This document shows, one piece after another, positions 1 through 12,057 of a DNA stretch of 64,000 bases (position 1 is the stretch's first letter; each line of letters starts with the position of its first letter). This stretch comes from Botryosphaeria dothidea (lineage: Eukaryota; Ascomycota; Dothideomycetes; Botryosphaeriales; Botryosphaeriaceae). A model generated the notes under the pieces. The model did no database searches. It saw nothing but the letters and a program-made list of their open reading frames with translations, and was not told where the DNA came from. Where the stretch lies: positions 985,758 through 1,049,757 of the forward strand of contig WWBZ02000010.1 in assembly GCA_011503125.2 (NCBI GenBank), read 5' to 3'. The position numbers were made by a program, and so were the translations under genes.

Positions 1-800
1 ACAACCAGGTAGTTGGCAAATTCTTTGTCGCTTCTCCTGGGTCCTCGGATGAACGCCTAGAAGCCCCGCTTGGGCATTGTCTCTACTAGCCGCTATGATG
101 GTTAAACATGCTTTAGCATAGATTTGGTCCATCTTCGAAATTTGCAAGTGGGACATCTATATATTATTCTGAATAATGTAAAGTGCATTAACCTAGAGAT
201 ACCGTAATCCAATCTTTTTTACTAGGACCATGGACTCATGGATAGTTCTCGGGACGTATATATTTCTTAGCAAATTGGGCTCCTAGAGTTTAGACGAATT
301 CTCCGTAATATATTCTAGCCTCTTAGTAGTCTTAGTATCTCCCTAAACGTAGCTTAGCGCTACGTAGCGGTAGTCGAGAGTGGCGCGAACAACGTAGGAG
401 TCTACTATATCGATAAAGAACTTAGGTACGAAGGTTCCTATGTTATTAAGGTCTCCTAACGATCTATAACATCCACCAGAATATTTTATATCGCATATAT
501 AGAGCTATCTCTTTACTAGATTCGGGTTAACTTCTAGGGGCACGAGCCGTCCACCGAGGCCTTGCAGGAAAGATTTATCCGGCGTATATAAAACTCTTTA
601 TATGTAGAGCGGATAAAAAAGTGAGTGCTGGTTAGGCTAAACCCTAATCTTAGCAATTAACGCGTAGATATACTCCGAATTAGCAATCTTATACTTCTCC
701 GTCGGTTTTAAACTCTATATAGGAAGGTCTTCCGGAGAAATAAACTAGTAGTCCCTATTAATCTAGGTCTATCTAAACTTAGAAATAAAGAAGTATAACG
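1..800 (-). pseudogene. RIP-degraded HET-domain (heterokaryon incompatibility) gene, cut by the window edge
   Basis: Read on the minus strand, one frame carries the HET signature in order: RYVALSYV followed by a stop where W is expected, then GD (about 339-372), then PRTIHESMVLVKKIGLRYL (about 200-260), then VNALYII (about 171-192) and QISKMDQIYAKACLTIIAAS. HET proteins usually read VDALCII here; the D to N and C to Y changes, and the stop in place of W, are all G-to-A changes of the RIP type. HET proteins trigger cell death when unlike fungal individuals fuse. The frame continues off the left edge, so the C-terminus lies outside. The first 150 bases are less mutated than the rest. The upstream limit near 800 is approximate. 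Family call is strong; the gene is certainly dead. Confidence 0.82.
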
Positions 801-3189
801 TACAGCGGTCCTTCCGTAGAAGAATTTTATTACGCGTGCTAATTTTTATCGCACGTTTCCGTTTACTACTAAGGATAGGGTTTAAAAAGTACGTGGAATA
901 AAGGCTGTCGATGCAAAGTCTAGGAGTAGGCACGAGATTTTCGAAGTTAAGTTGTAAGTAGGTCTTATATAGCTGGGTTAGCGGTTAGATATCTATAGGG
1001 GTATTTATTTCGAGGTAAGTATAAGGTAAAAAGTAGAGGGGAAAGAAGTGTAAGGTGGGACTACGTCTGGGGATAATAAGAAATATAGATAAAGAGTATA
1101 AAAAAGCCCGGTCTTACTATCGGCTATATATAAATAACTAACCTAGCGTGTCTACCTTATAGGCGAACTGCGAGGCTAAACTATTATAGTAGGCTAATAA
1201 CGTGGCTTAAACAACTTAAATGGGCAATGCTCCGGATCTCTATAATTATTACGTGTTACTTTTAGATCGCCGATTAGCTGCTTATATACCCTATTAGCGG
1301 ACGATACTTCCTATTATAGAGGGCGGTTAGGTAGAATCTTGCGCATAGAACGGAGCGCTTTCCCCGTACGTAACGTTTATTTCCCGCATAATAGATTTTA
1401 CTAGTGCCTCGGCCTAATATAATAGTATTTCGAGTGTTTCTACTGGCGTCGCTTGGCTCTAGTCGGCTCGACATGCCGTCGATTCTTTATATTACGTTAT
1501 GCGATAATAACTCTAGAATAACCTTTAACACTAAATCTTAGCTATATATAGTTACGAAGAACGCCTTATAAATACGTAAAAGAGTAACTTTACGGCGTGC
1601 GCTTTTATAATAGTTAGGCTTAGCGGGTAAAGAACGAGAAACTATTAGTAGTATAACTATAGGCCCTGCTAATAATCGGGAAGAGGCTAGTTTGGCGGTA
1701 TTATAAAGAGTCGAATAGTGCCGCCTAAGAAAGTAAATAAGGCAACTATCTATCTCCCCCGAATGTCGTTGCCGGCTTCCTACCCTCCGTCCCGCGCCCC
1801 GAGGGATAGTTAGCCTAGCTATAAAGCTATAAAAGTAGTTATATAAGCATAAACTACTATTAAATCTATAATAAATAAATCCTATAAATTGGGGAATAGA
1901 GAACAGCTAGTGTCTTTCGCGGAGTTAAGATACTCTCGGTTACGCGCGAGCTTATCCTACCCGATAGCTAGACGCTTAGCTTATACGACGCTCCCCCCGT
2001 TAAACTACGCTACTATCCTTATATCTTTTCTATAGATAATAGGCTACTAATAGGTATATAGATATTTAGAAGTAGAATCTATTCTCCCGACGGTTATATT
2101 CTTACGCATTCTCTTATCCCGTTAGCCTCTTATCCCCGCCGACAGCTACTTAGTAGCATACCGACTCGTATAGAGTAGTTAGCTTATTAATAACTATAGT
2201 ATCGTAACCGGGACTAAATTCTTTATAAAAGAACTCGATTATCTACTAGGTTCTATCTTTAAGTGCGTATACGAAAGGTTCGTTATCCTATCCCGTCCGG
2301 CTTTATTAGGTGAATATAACTATATAACGTAGCCGGATTCTTTCGAATTCTTCTCTATCTTTCTTCCTAATAGATTTATAGAGCTTAAGTATTTTATCGA
2401 GGTAGATTTTATGCGTAGAATAATCTCTACGCTATACCGTAGCTAGCTAGAGGATAGTATCGTAGAACTAGCGATATTAAGTATTATTAAAGATACTACG
2501 ATTCGGTCCTCTTATAAGAACTAACTTCGTATAAAAAATAGTAGTTTCCGTAAGTATACGTACGGGTTCCTCCTCGAAGGCTACTCTACGTTAGACCGCC
2601 TTATCTTCGTCGTAGATCGTAAAGAAGACGCTCTTACGCACCTTAGCCCCTTTCTTAGCTTCGGGCCCCGCCCTTAAGCTAGGCTTAATATCTAGACGGG
2701 CTTCGTAGGCACTTCGCTTCCGATAATCCTACTACGGTCTACTATTCTAGACTAGTCGATTCTTAAGTATAATAGTCTCCTCGGAGTCTTCTCGTCTATT
2801 ATAGCTATATAGGCTATCCTAGGTGCTAGTAGGCTCGCGCGAGCTATCTCGCGAGCCCTATAGATTATCGATCGCGTCGTATACGCTACGTCCCTCTTTA
2901 TTATTATCTTTCGTAAGATCTTACGCCGCGAGTTCCTCTAATACGCTAAGACTCTCGCTACTACTATAGCGACTTTCTAACGCGCCTATAATTATAGCCT
3001 TTTCTCTCGGTCTAGGCGTAGACTATACGGTCTCCTCGTATAATAGGGATACTTTATCGAGAACTAGATTCTATTTCGCTAGTAACGTCTTATCCTCGCG
3101 AAGGTTATACGATTTCTAGGTATTTATTTTCTAAGGGCGGCCGTTAAACGTAGACTTATAATTAATAATAGGAGATCTACTATTATCGC
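801..3189. other. Heavily RIPed DNA with no resolved gene
   Basis: CpA and TpG are almost absent and TAG/TAA occur in every frame. I found no recognisable domain, LTR or RNA gene by eye. It may hide further decayed genes, because flanking stretches on both sides decode into coherent frames. Confidence 0.6.
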
Positions 3190-3871
3190 GATATAGGCGG
3201 CGGAAGAAGTTACGTATAACGAAAGTATTTAGCTATAGGTCTCGGACGTAGAGCTCGAAGCTCTCGGCTTAAGAAAGGGACTTTAAGCTTAATAGTAGGC
3301 CGCGAGAGCGCTCGTTAACTAGCTTCTGAGTCTTACCTATAGATATAAGAACGTAGCCGGGCTTCCGAAGTACGAAACGTACCTAGATAAGCTTTGTACC
3401 TGCTTCTACCCCTATATTATTTAGAACCGAGTAGTCGCGTTTATTATAGATAAGCGGGAGGACGTCGGTCGATATACTTCTATTATCGATGTTAAACGCC
3501 TCGGTAGGAATAATTATATAGGTATTTCTTATTTTCTTAGGGCTATTATTAATCTTTAGAGGTACGTAGATATAAAGTAGGAGCTAGCTAGAGCTACTAG
3601 TACCTAGGATAAGGAAATACGGCGGCGAATCCTCTCGATCGGTAGAGAGATCCCCGAGGTATTACTCCTTATCGCTTTCTATATCGTACTACGTAATAAC
3701 GAATCGGCGAAGTAGAGAGAGATAATTTAGGTTCGGCTATACTTATAAGGTACGGTACGCGGAATTATTAGCTTTAGACTCGAAGATAAACTTCTCTATC
3801 TATCCCGAGAAGAAGAATAAATTAATAGAGCTCTATTAAAGAGAAGCGAAAAGCTAAGAGGAATAAAATAA
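3190..3871 (+). pseudogene. RIPed coding remnant of unidentified protein
   Basis: One plus-strand frame stays coherent for about 225 codons, interrupted only by TAG and TAA at places where Q or W would fit. Readable blocks include AARALVN, LLSLTYRYKNVAGLPKYETY, LCTCFYPYII, DVGRYTSIIDVKRLGRNNY, EIPEVLLLIAFYIVLRNNES and a charged tail LSREEE. No TGA interrupts it, which is what RIP of a real coding sequence gives. I do not recognise the family. Start and end are not known; the frame ends at a TAA that may itself be a mutated codon. Confidence 0.45.
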
Positions 3872-6241
3872 AAGCCCTTACGCGCGATTGCGGTAGAAAT
3901 CCTACCTACCTAGGCTTTTAATAAGTATAACGCTCGCGAGTAGCCTTAACTCGCGAGTAGCTTTAGCTAAAAAACTATAGAAGCCTAATACTAATTTATC
4001 CGACCCGCTATTCTAGCTACTTACGTAGTTAGATATAATAGGTAAACGTTAAACCTCCGCCGTCTACTACGAGATTTAGATATAGCTAGCCGGGATATAG
4101 CGGACTAGTTTACTAGTCGGGCGTGCTAGTCGTTACTAAGTAGGGACGAGCGAAGACTACCGTAGATAAAAAGATATAGCTAAGATATTATAAAAATCCT
4201 AAGTAATAAGTCCTACTAAGGGAAGCGAGAAATAAAGAAATAAAGAAACCGAATACGTACGGCGAATAAGAGCGGTTACGAAAGTAGTAGCTTTAGAAGA
4301 GGCCGAATAATCTAGATGTCGAAGGTAAGCGGGGCGCGTTATAGATAAGGTATATACTAAGCGAGCGGAACGGTATTTTTAAAGCGAGGCGTGCGCGCTA
4401 AAAGTATAGCTAGGATCTGCGTATCGGCCCGCCCGGAAAGAGGACGGTCGCTCCGTATTGCACGGGATATAGGCGCGTACGTATACACTCTACTCCGCTT
4501 CGGCTAAAATAACTCTATAACGCTCCCCCCCGCGCGCTACTAGTCGATCGGCGGTACTATATCTTTTAGGGCCTAGGCTAGATATAGGTATCGCGAGGCC
4601 TACGATCTAACGCTAACGGTAGACTACTTAATATCTTTACGTCTAGTATAATTTACGCAGCTTTAACGACGGCTACTTCGTAACCTTAAAGATAGATCCT
4701 ACTAGCTTAATATCTATATTTAGTTATCCGTCGCCTTAGATATCGTAACGCTCTTTATCCTCTTCGCTACTATACCGCCGCCTATTTTCTCTTTCGTTAT
4801 CGCGTATATACCTCGCTAAAATTAAGTCCGTACTAATCGTAATAGCTATATCTCTTACGCTATTATCGTTAATTTCGTCGTATTCGGCGGGTTCTTCTCG
4901 GTAAAATAGTAGTATATATATCGTAAGTAGGGCCTTAGCTTATCGATAAATAATAACTATTCTCCTACTATCTAAGCTAAGAGCTTTCTACTAGCTCTAT
5001 ATCTAGCTACGTCTTAGAGTACGCGAATATAGCGGGTAATAGGCGTCGACCTTCTCTCCTTAGCTCTAACTCGACGCGAGCGATTAATAAGTATAAGAGG
5101 CGTAGCCGAAAAACGGGGTGCTAATATAGCATTCCTAATTAGGAGTATATATTAAGCTATAGCGGCCTATACGGTATATCTACTAGAGAGTATAGAGCCG
5201 GTAGCTAACGTGGCTATACTTCTTAGATAGTAATAGCGCCTATTACGATTTGCTTCTAAAACGCTCGACACGGGCTATATAGGGCTGCGATACCGCCTCT
5301 AGCTCCTCCGCCTTATTTTCTATATATCCTTTAGTAAGGTATTAATCTAAAGAAATATATACTATAGGTAAGTATAATATAGAAGCGTTCCCGGAGCGGC
5401 GAGGATAATATATAACTTAGGTTACGGGTGTCGATATACTTTATATATATATTATAAAAAGTTAAGCTAAGGGGCCTAGGCTTTAGGTATAAGTAGTAGA
5501 GCGTTAGCTTATTTCGCGAATAGGGTAGAGGGATATCTATAGATTTATCTTAAAGTATACCTTCCTAACCTCTACTTCTTAAGATCTTAGCTTACATCGC
5601 TATAATATTTTAACTTACTAATAGAGAATATTACGATATCTCTAGATTACTTCTAGAGCAAGTAGTAAGTTCTAGTTCGACTAATAACGATGTTAATACT
5701 AACTATCGAAGATTAACTTCTTCTACGATTATTCGAATACTAATCTAAATTAGGATATTTAAGTTTATCCCCCGTAGTTTTTATCTAAACTTTCTGAACA
5801 TCTACCTAGAATACCTAAGATAGGCCTTTTAACTTACGAAGACGACGCGCGTTCGAGACTAATAATAAACGGATTTGTTCTACTACTATACTTATCCTAG
5901 GCCCCGGTACCTTCGCCTACGACTCTTTCTCGATACTCCTCTACTACTCTAGTAGTGCTATTACCCTTAAGATAGTTATACGCCGGAGAGCCGTCTTAGG
6001 GCTTAGTTTCTTACTCCCTAAGAAATAAGATAGGGCAGAGTACTATAGATATTTCGTTCTTATTAGAGCGCTGCCCGCTAAAATATAGGCTTTCGTACAG
6101 AGTTCCGGACTATAATAGATACTATTAGCTATTTATAAACAGCTCCACCGCTAGAAGACACGAAAATATCTATCTACTAGCCGAGCTTAGAGAAAGACTT
6201 TATTATACTAATACTAGCTATAAGAAGTCCTTCCTTTATTC
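3872..6241. other. Heavily RIPed DNA with no resolved gene
   Basis: Same CpA-depleted composition as the DNA left of it. It ends exactly at the target duplication of the Gypsy element, and the RIPed sequence resumes at 12058, so the two sides were contiguous before the insertion. Confidence 0.6.
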
Positions 6242-6246
6242 GTTAG

Positions 6247-6496
6247 TGTGATGGCTTGCATCCGGTGCACTCGCGGAAATGCAGTGGCATTACTATCTAC
6301 GAGAAGACTAAGCTAAAGAGAAAAGGAAGAAAGGTTTAAGCAAGATAGCGCTGCTTATATATCTCTCTAGAGTCCCTTTTACTAGTAGCGAGTTGCAGGG
6401 TTTTCTTGTTGAGCTTCGTTGAGCTTCAGGGTCCTCTCAACCCAAGGTCTCGCCGCAGGATCCATCCAAGGCACCCTTAGGGTTCAAACCGTAACA
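6247..6496 (-). repeat. 3' LTR of the Gypsy element
   Basis: 250 bp, identical to the other LTR except position 6384 (A here, G at 11940), a TpG-to-TpA change of the RIP type. On the element's strand it contains TATATAAG as a likely TATA box and the CTTTAGCTTAG tract shared with other Gypsy LTRs in the window. Confidence 0.95.
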
Positions 6497-9400
6497 TCAC
6501 CCCCCTCCCGGCTTTGAAGGTAGGTCTCTAGGGCTTTAGTGTCTTCTAAAGCGCTTGCTGGTTCCCAAGTTGGCCGCGCGTATCCTCTCCACTTAACTTG
6601 ATAGAGTTTCTGCCGTTTCCGCTGGCCTAGCCGTCTTCCCAGTTTTTCACCTAAGATAGCTTCAACCCTCTATTCTTCTTCTCCATTAACGAGTATAGCT
6701 AGTGGTTGATAATCGTCCTGTTCTTGGCTTGGTAAAGGATCTATTCTAGCTGGGCGTAAGAGATCGACGTTGAAGACGTTATGTATCCCAGTTGGTACGT
6801 CTAGTTTATAGCTATAAGGGCCAATGACCTCGATAACTGTGAACTTTGCTGCTCGATCATCAAGCTTCCGGCTTGGGCGGTCCGTTCGTATATTCTTAAG
6901 ATTTAGCCAGACTTTATCCCCTACTTTATACGCTGGTGATGGGTCCCTATGTCGATTTGCTTGGGTCTCCTAATCCTGTTGTGCGTTCGCCATTGATGCT
7001 TCTGCCCATTCGGTTATCTCTTTAATCTTTGCCACGATTACTTCTCCTTTTTGTATTGGTGATATAGGGTTCGGGACTGGTTGAGGATCCTCGAATAACT
7101 GTAGTGGCTCGAGGTGGTATCCATGAGAGAGGAAGAAGGGGCTAACACCTATCGATGAGGATTCTTGGCCATTTATAGCAAGCTCTGTTGCTGGTAACCA
7201 GTCAACCCAGTTATCTTGCGCGTAGTTAACCATCCGGCAGAGCTTCCTTTCTATCTCGGTGTTCGCACGCTCCGTTGATCCATCTGTTTCTGGATGGTAG
7301 GCTGTTAAGATTCGTCTTTCGATCCTAAGTAATTAGCAAACCCTCTTCCATAGCTGGCTAACAAATTGGCTTCCCCGGTCAGAGACAATAGCGGTTGGGA
7401 CTCTATGGTGGCGGTAGAAGCAGCGAATAAATATCCTAGCAACTGTTTCTGCTTCAATATCCTTACAGGCCTTAAGGATGACTCCTTTACCTAATCGATT
7501 AGTAATAACCATAAGCATCCGACATCCTTGGCTCTCGGGTAGCGGTCCAATAAAGTCGACTGAGATCTCTCTCCACTGACGGTTTGGTACTGGTAACGGC
7601 CGTAGTAGTCCTTGTTTACGGTCTCTCCAGACTCTAGTCCTTCCGCAGACGTCACAGTTACGTACGAATCTACGTATATTAGATACGAAGTTCGGCCAGA
7701 AGAACTGTCTTGCGACAAGGGCTATTGTTCCAGTGCGTCCAGGATAAACTACCATTGTTGAATCGTGGAGTGTCTGGATCAGCTTGGTTCTTAAAGGCTC
7801 GTGGTTTAGTACCCAACGTCTGCTGCGGAACAGCAACTCTCCTTAATTATTTAAGGAGCAATTAGCAATTGAGAGCTTAACTGGTTCTTCTAAATCGTTT
7901 AGTAGCGTTCTTCTACCCTCTCTTACTGCTATTATAAGACGTCCATGGTCCGGATCCGCTGCTTTTGCCTCTTGCCAGAGCTGCCGTAAATGGTCTTCGA
8001 TTGACGTTGCTCCTTGTTCGTATACTGGTTCGTCTATAGATCTGTCTGATGGTTCGTCTACTAGTTCATCTGCTGGTTTATCTGCTTGTTCGTCTGCTCC
8101 TTGTTCGGTTATAGCTTGTCGTCTTGTTTGCACTGGTGTTGCCAAAACTCTCCAACAGTTGGCTTGAACCTTATCTGGGCTTAAGAGTCGTGCGATACGA
8201 TATTGAAGCCTCTCATCATCTTAAGATACTGGTAAGTCTTGGTCTCTTCGTGTAAGTGCGTCAGGCTGAGCCCCAAGCTTGCCTGGACGGTAAGCAATGG
8301 TAAAGTTGAATCGGCTCAGAATCAGCTGCCATCTCATTTGCCTCTCAGAGAGCCGTCGGACTATTATAAAGTATTCGAGATTCTTATGGTCCGTAACAAT
8401 CTTGAATTCTTTTACGCTTCGTAGCTCTGCATCCTACTGCTGAAGACACTTAATAATCGCAAGGAGCTCCTTATCGTAGATCTCGTAGTTGCACTCTGCT
8501 GGCGAGTTCTTCTTTGAGAAGTAGGCAACTGGCCGGAGCACTCCATTGTCATCGTATTGGGATAAAATTCCTCCTGTACAGTATCCTGAGGAGTTAGTCT
8601 CGAGGATTGTCTTTCGGTCCGGGTCAAATTAGGCAAGGATTGGTGCCGTGATAAAGGCCTTCTTTAGCTTTCGAAACGCTCTTTCTGCTCCTTCTGTCCA
8701 ATAGAACGGAACGTCTTTCTTTGTAAGTGCATGTAACGGAGCCGTAGTCTTCGAGTATTCATTAATAAAGCGCCGGTAGAAGTTCGCAAAGCTAAGGAAT
8801 CCAAGCACTCCTTTAACTGTAGTTGGTGTTTCCCATTCCTAAATAGCTTTTACCTTAGCTGGGTCCATGCGGATACCTTTCCCAGCTTCGATAATAAATC
8901 CAAGATACTTTGTTGACTGAACCTCGAATTCGCACTTATCGATATCAAGCTGTAGTCCCGCTGCTTGTAGCTTTTCGAGAACCTTAGTTACGTGCTCTCG
9001 GTGTTGGGTACGGGATCCCTCGGTAAAAATAAGCACATCATCGACATAAGCCGATACGAAGTCGTCCAGGAAGTCCTGTAGGGTCCAGTTAATATATCGT
9101 TGAAAGGTGCTTGGTGCATTAGCTAGTCCAAAGGGAGTAACAAGCCACTCAAATAGTCCAAAGCGGGTTCGAAAGGCTGTAAGCCATTCATCTCCTGGTT
9201 TAACCCGAATCTTATTGAATGCTGCGATTACATCGAGTTTCGTAAACCATCTTGCCTTACTAATCCGGTTAAGGGTCTCCTGGATAAGAGGTAGTGGATA
9301 TCGATCCTTCCGTGTAAGTTGATTAAGGGCTCGGTAGTCACAACAGAATCGTAAGCCTCCACCTGGTTTCTTTACAAAGAGGACTGGCGCTGCGGCTGGA

Positions 9401-10173
9401 GAATTGCTCACACGGATAAAGCCTTTATCGAGTAGCTCTGTAAGCGTTTTCCGGAGTACTAGTAGTTCGTCTCTAGACATGTTGTATAAGGGTCCCCATG
9501 GGGCCACTGGTATCCTCCCATTCTCATCTTTCTCAAGCTCAATCTGATAATCGATTCCAGGTCGGTGTGGAGGTAACTTGTCGGCCTTACTTCTATCGAA
9601 GGTGTCGAGAAACCGTTTATCTAACTAGGCTAGTAGTTTCGTCCTTGGGTCCGTATGCTTCTTCTCAGCAAGTGCTTTATTAATATCAGCTAGACTTGCT
9701 AAGAAAACCTGGTAACCGAGTCGTTTCTTCCTCGTAAGAAGGCGGAACCCAGCGGCTCCGACCCTTCTATAGTCGAGTTCTTTTCTCTCTCTCTAGCTTT
9801 GTACTACTAGGCCAGAGTCCTTAAATCTAAGGATTTGTTTTTCTGCATCTAGTTCTACTCTCTCTTTTACTAACCATGGTAAGCCAAGAATAACTTTATA
9901 GCCTTCAATCCTTAGAGCTACATAGAAGTAAGCTCTTTTCGTTTGGTATCCGCCGATATCGATCTCGGCAATTGCTACTTCGGTAATCCAGGAGTCGGTA
10001 ATAGCATCAACTAACTGGATTTGTCTTGGTCGGATAGGGATACGCTGGAGTTTATGTCTTCGAGCGAATCGAGCATCGATAAAGCCATAGGATAAGCACC
10101 CAGAATCAATAAGGGTTTGAGTGGAGATCTCCTTATTGATAAGTACTAAAACTAAGAAAGGTGGTTTTTCCAT
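6484..10173 (-). pseudogene. pol: Gypsy pol: protease, RT, RNase H, integrase, chromodomain (RIP-broken)
   Basis: Minus-strand frame with, in order: aspartic protease (LIDSGCLSYGFID, then VILGLPWL; 9793-10173), reverse transcriptase ([21 protein letters not shown] intact; 8839-9507), RNase H (about 8640-8200), integrase zinc finger ending CDVC (about 7620-7800), catalytic blocks VDFIGPL and VSDRGSQF, then NTEIE after a stop near 7330, a GPYSYKL motif (about 6810), and a chromodomain with LYQVKWRGYARPTWEP (about 6540-6680). The stop is inside the 3' LTR. Breaks are TAG/TAA in place of W or Q, for example in the chromodomain at 6670-6672. Two missense changes matter: the second integrase zinc-finger His is Tyr (7744-7746), and the first RNase H Asp is Asn (about 8588-8590). 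Both fit RIP. Confidence 0.9.
6497..6511 (-). other. Polypurine tract of the Gypsy element
   Basis: On the element's strand GGGAGGGGGGTGA lies directly next to the 3' LTR, the expected place for the plus-strand primer. Confidence 0.75.
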
Positions 10174-10189
10174 ATGCTTATTCTCGAAT

Positions 10190-11408
10190 TGCTTCCAATC
10201 TGCTTAAAGCTTACTTTACTCCTTTCGCTCCTAACGGCGAATTTTATTAGGAGCTACTCTTTTTCCGAATTCTCATTGACCTCTAACACTTCAGTGTCCT
10301 CCTCTAATTGCGGAGGAACTTCCTGCTCCGACTGTCTAATACCAGCAGCTTAAGCTGGGCGACGGGCAGGCGCATAAGGGCATGCATGCTTCCAGTGTCC
10401 TAAAGCACCACAACGCGTACAAAGCCTGTTCTAACGACGTCGGTTGATCTCATCTTAAGTTACCCATTTAGCTCTCCGGGTTAGTGCGGCTTTGGCTGGG
10501 CCTGTTGGTTCCCAGTCCATTTGGTCGTTTTAAAGAGGCTTTAGATACGTAGTAGGTCTGGTAGTCGTCATTAATCGAGTAGATCTCTCATCGGTTTGAG
10601 GACTTGGGCTTCTCCTTCCTTGATACCCACTTCGTATAACTAACTTCTTAGCCTTATTAACAGCCTCTATATCGTCACTAGTTCTAGCCAGCAAGTTGGC
10701 AAATTCGTAGAACGTAAGATCTTCTAAGCTCTTGCCAACTAGTCGGTCTTTCAGTTCCTAGCTAATTAAGTCCCAAAGAGAGTCTTTCTTTTGCTTATCG
10801 TCCCATATAGTACTTTTACCAGATTTAAGCATTAGGTGGCGGAACTTTACAAAGTATTCTCTAAAGGGGCCACCTTTTTGATATAGGGCTCGGAGCTCGC
10901 GACGTGCTTTTTCCTCGCGATATAGGTCGCCAAATACGGCCCTTAGCTATTCGAATAGGTCCTGGGTTGTAGCCGTCTAGCTTAAGGATCTCTACCATAG
11001 TTATAAGTAGATAAGCGCGGTTCCTCGTAGCTAGTTGAATAGCAACGCTGCTTATATCGTTTCTAGGTAGCTTGCGTAATCGATTCGAAGTTTCTAATTT
11101 GCTTAATCAATCTAGGCTTCTAGCTCCTTTCGTTCTCCTTTAAATTCTACTAGCTCGGGTAGAATTTTTCTTGGCCTTTGACTTGCCGTAAGCGCTTGAG
11201 TAACCGCTTTAGCAATTGCGGTTAGTGGGGTTTATACTTAAGCCGTCGGGGTGGACGTAGCTGTTCCTACGCTAGGCTGCCTTATTGTTAGTATAGTAGC
11301 CTAGCTATCTATTCGTGCCTATAGCTAAGTAACCATTATAAATAGTTGGTTCGCCCATTGCGGTGGGTCCTCTTATTCGCGCTGCGGGGCCTCTTGCGGT
11401 TCATCCAT
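10190..11408 (-). pseudogene. gag: Gypsy gag (RIP-broken)
   Basis: Minus-strand frame starting MDEPQEAPQ at 11408 with many TAG/TAA stops. A capsid-like stretch (LRALYQKGGPFREYFVKFRH, about 10840-10900) precedes a CCHC zinc knuckle CTRCGALGHWKHAC (about 10384-10425), with spacing C-x2-C-x4-H-x4-C intact. The end overlaps the protease start in another frame, so pol would have needed a frameshift. Gag packages the RNA; this copy cannot. Confidence 0.85.
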
Positions 11409-11802
11409 TAGTTAGTCGTCTATTCTAGGACGCGTCTTTAGGTATCTTCTTAAGCGTCTCCTTGGGTGTCTTCTTAGGTGCCCTCTCTAAGATCTCCCTT
11501 TTAGATCTTCTTTTAGGGACTTCTTCGTGCCTTCTTAAACGCTACGCTGTCGTTTTATTAAAGGGCTTCCTTCGGGAACCTTCTCAAGTACCTATACGGA
11601 CACCTTCTTAAACGATTTCCCAGGTATAGTTAACTGGCAACGAGCCTAGCTACTATCCTATTCCTTAGGTGACTTAGGTAACTTAGATAAAGAGAAGCCG
11701 TGCTTACGTAAGAGCTTTAGCGCACGGAGGAAAGGGGAATGAGGATGCAGTGCTCACGTGGGAGCTATAGCGTATAGAGGAAAGGGGATAAGCTTAGTCT
11801 AA

Positions 11803-12052
11803 TGTGATGGCTTGCATCCGGTGCACTCGCGGAAATGCAGTGGCATTACTATCTACGAGAAGACTAAGCTAAAGAGAAAAGGAAGAAAGGTTTAAGCAAG
11901 ATAGCGCTGCTTATATATCTCTCTAGAGTCCCTTTTACTGGTAGCGAGTTGCAGGGTTTTCTTGTTGAGCTTCGTTGAGCTTCAGGGTCCTCTCAACCCA
12001 AGGTCTCGCCGCAGGATCCATCCAAGGCACCCTTAGGGTTCAAACCGTAACA
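11803..12052 (-). repeat. 5' LTR of the Gypsy element
   Basis: 250 bp, partner of 6247-6496, followed by the target duplication GTTAG at 12053-12057. Position 11940 keeps the G that is A in the other LTR. Confidence 0.95.
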
Positions 12053-12057
12053 GTTAG

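Larger units (their letters stand above)
6247..12052 (-). mobile_element. Full-length Ty3/Gypsy chromovirus LTR retrotransposon, 5,806 bp
   Basis: Two 250-bp LTRs (6247-6496 and 11803-12052) begin TGTGATGG and end CGTAACA on the plus strand and differ at one base. A perfect 5-bp target duplication GTTAG flanks the element (6242-6246 and 12053-12057). Read on the minus strand the order is LTR, gag with a zinc knuckle, protease, reverse transcriptase, RNase H, integrase, chromodomain, LTR: the Ty3/Gypsy order. It sits inside older, far more mutated RIPed DNA, so it inserted later. All frames carry nonsense changes of the RIP type, so it is not autonomous. No convincing tRNA primer-binding site follows the 5' LTR, which leaves self-priming possible. 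Confidence 0.95.
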
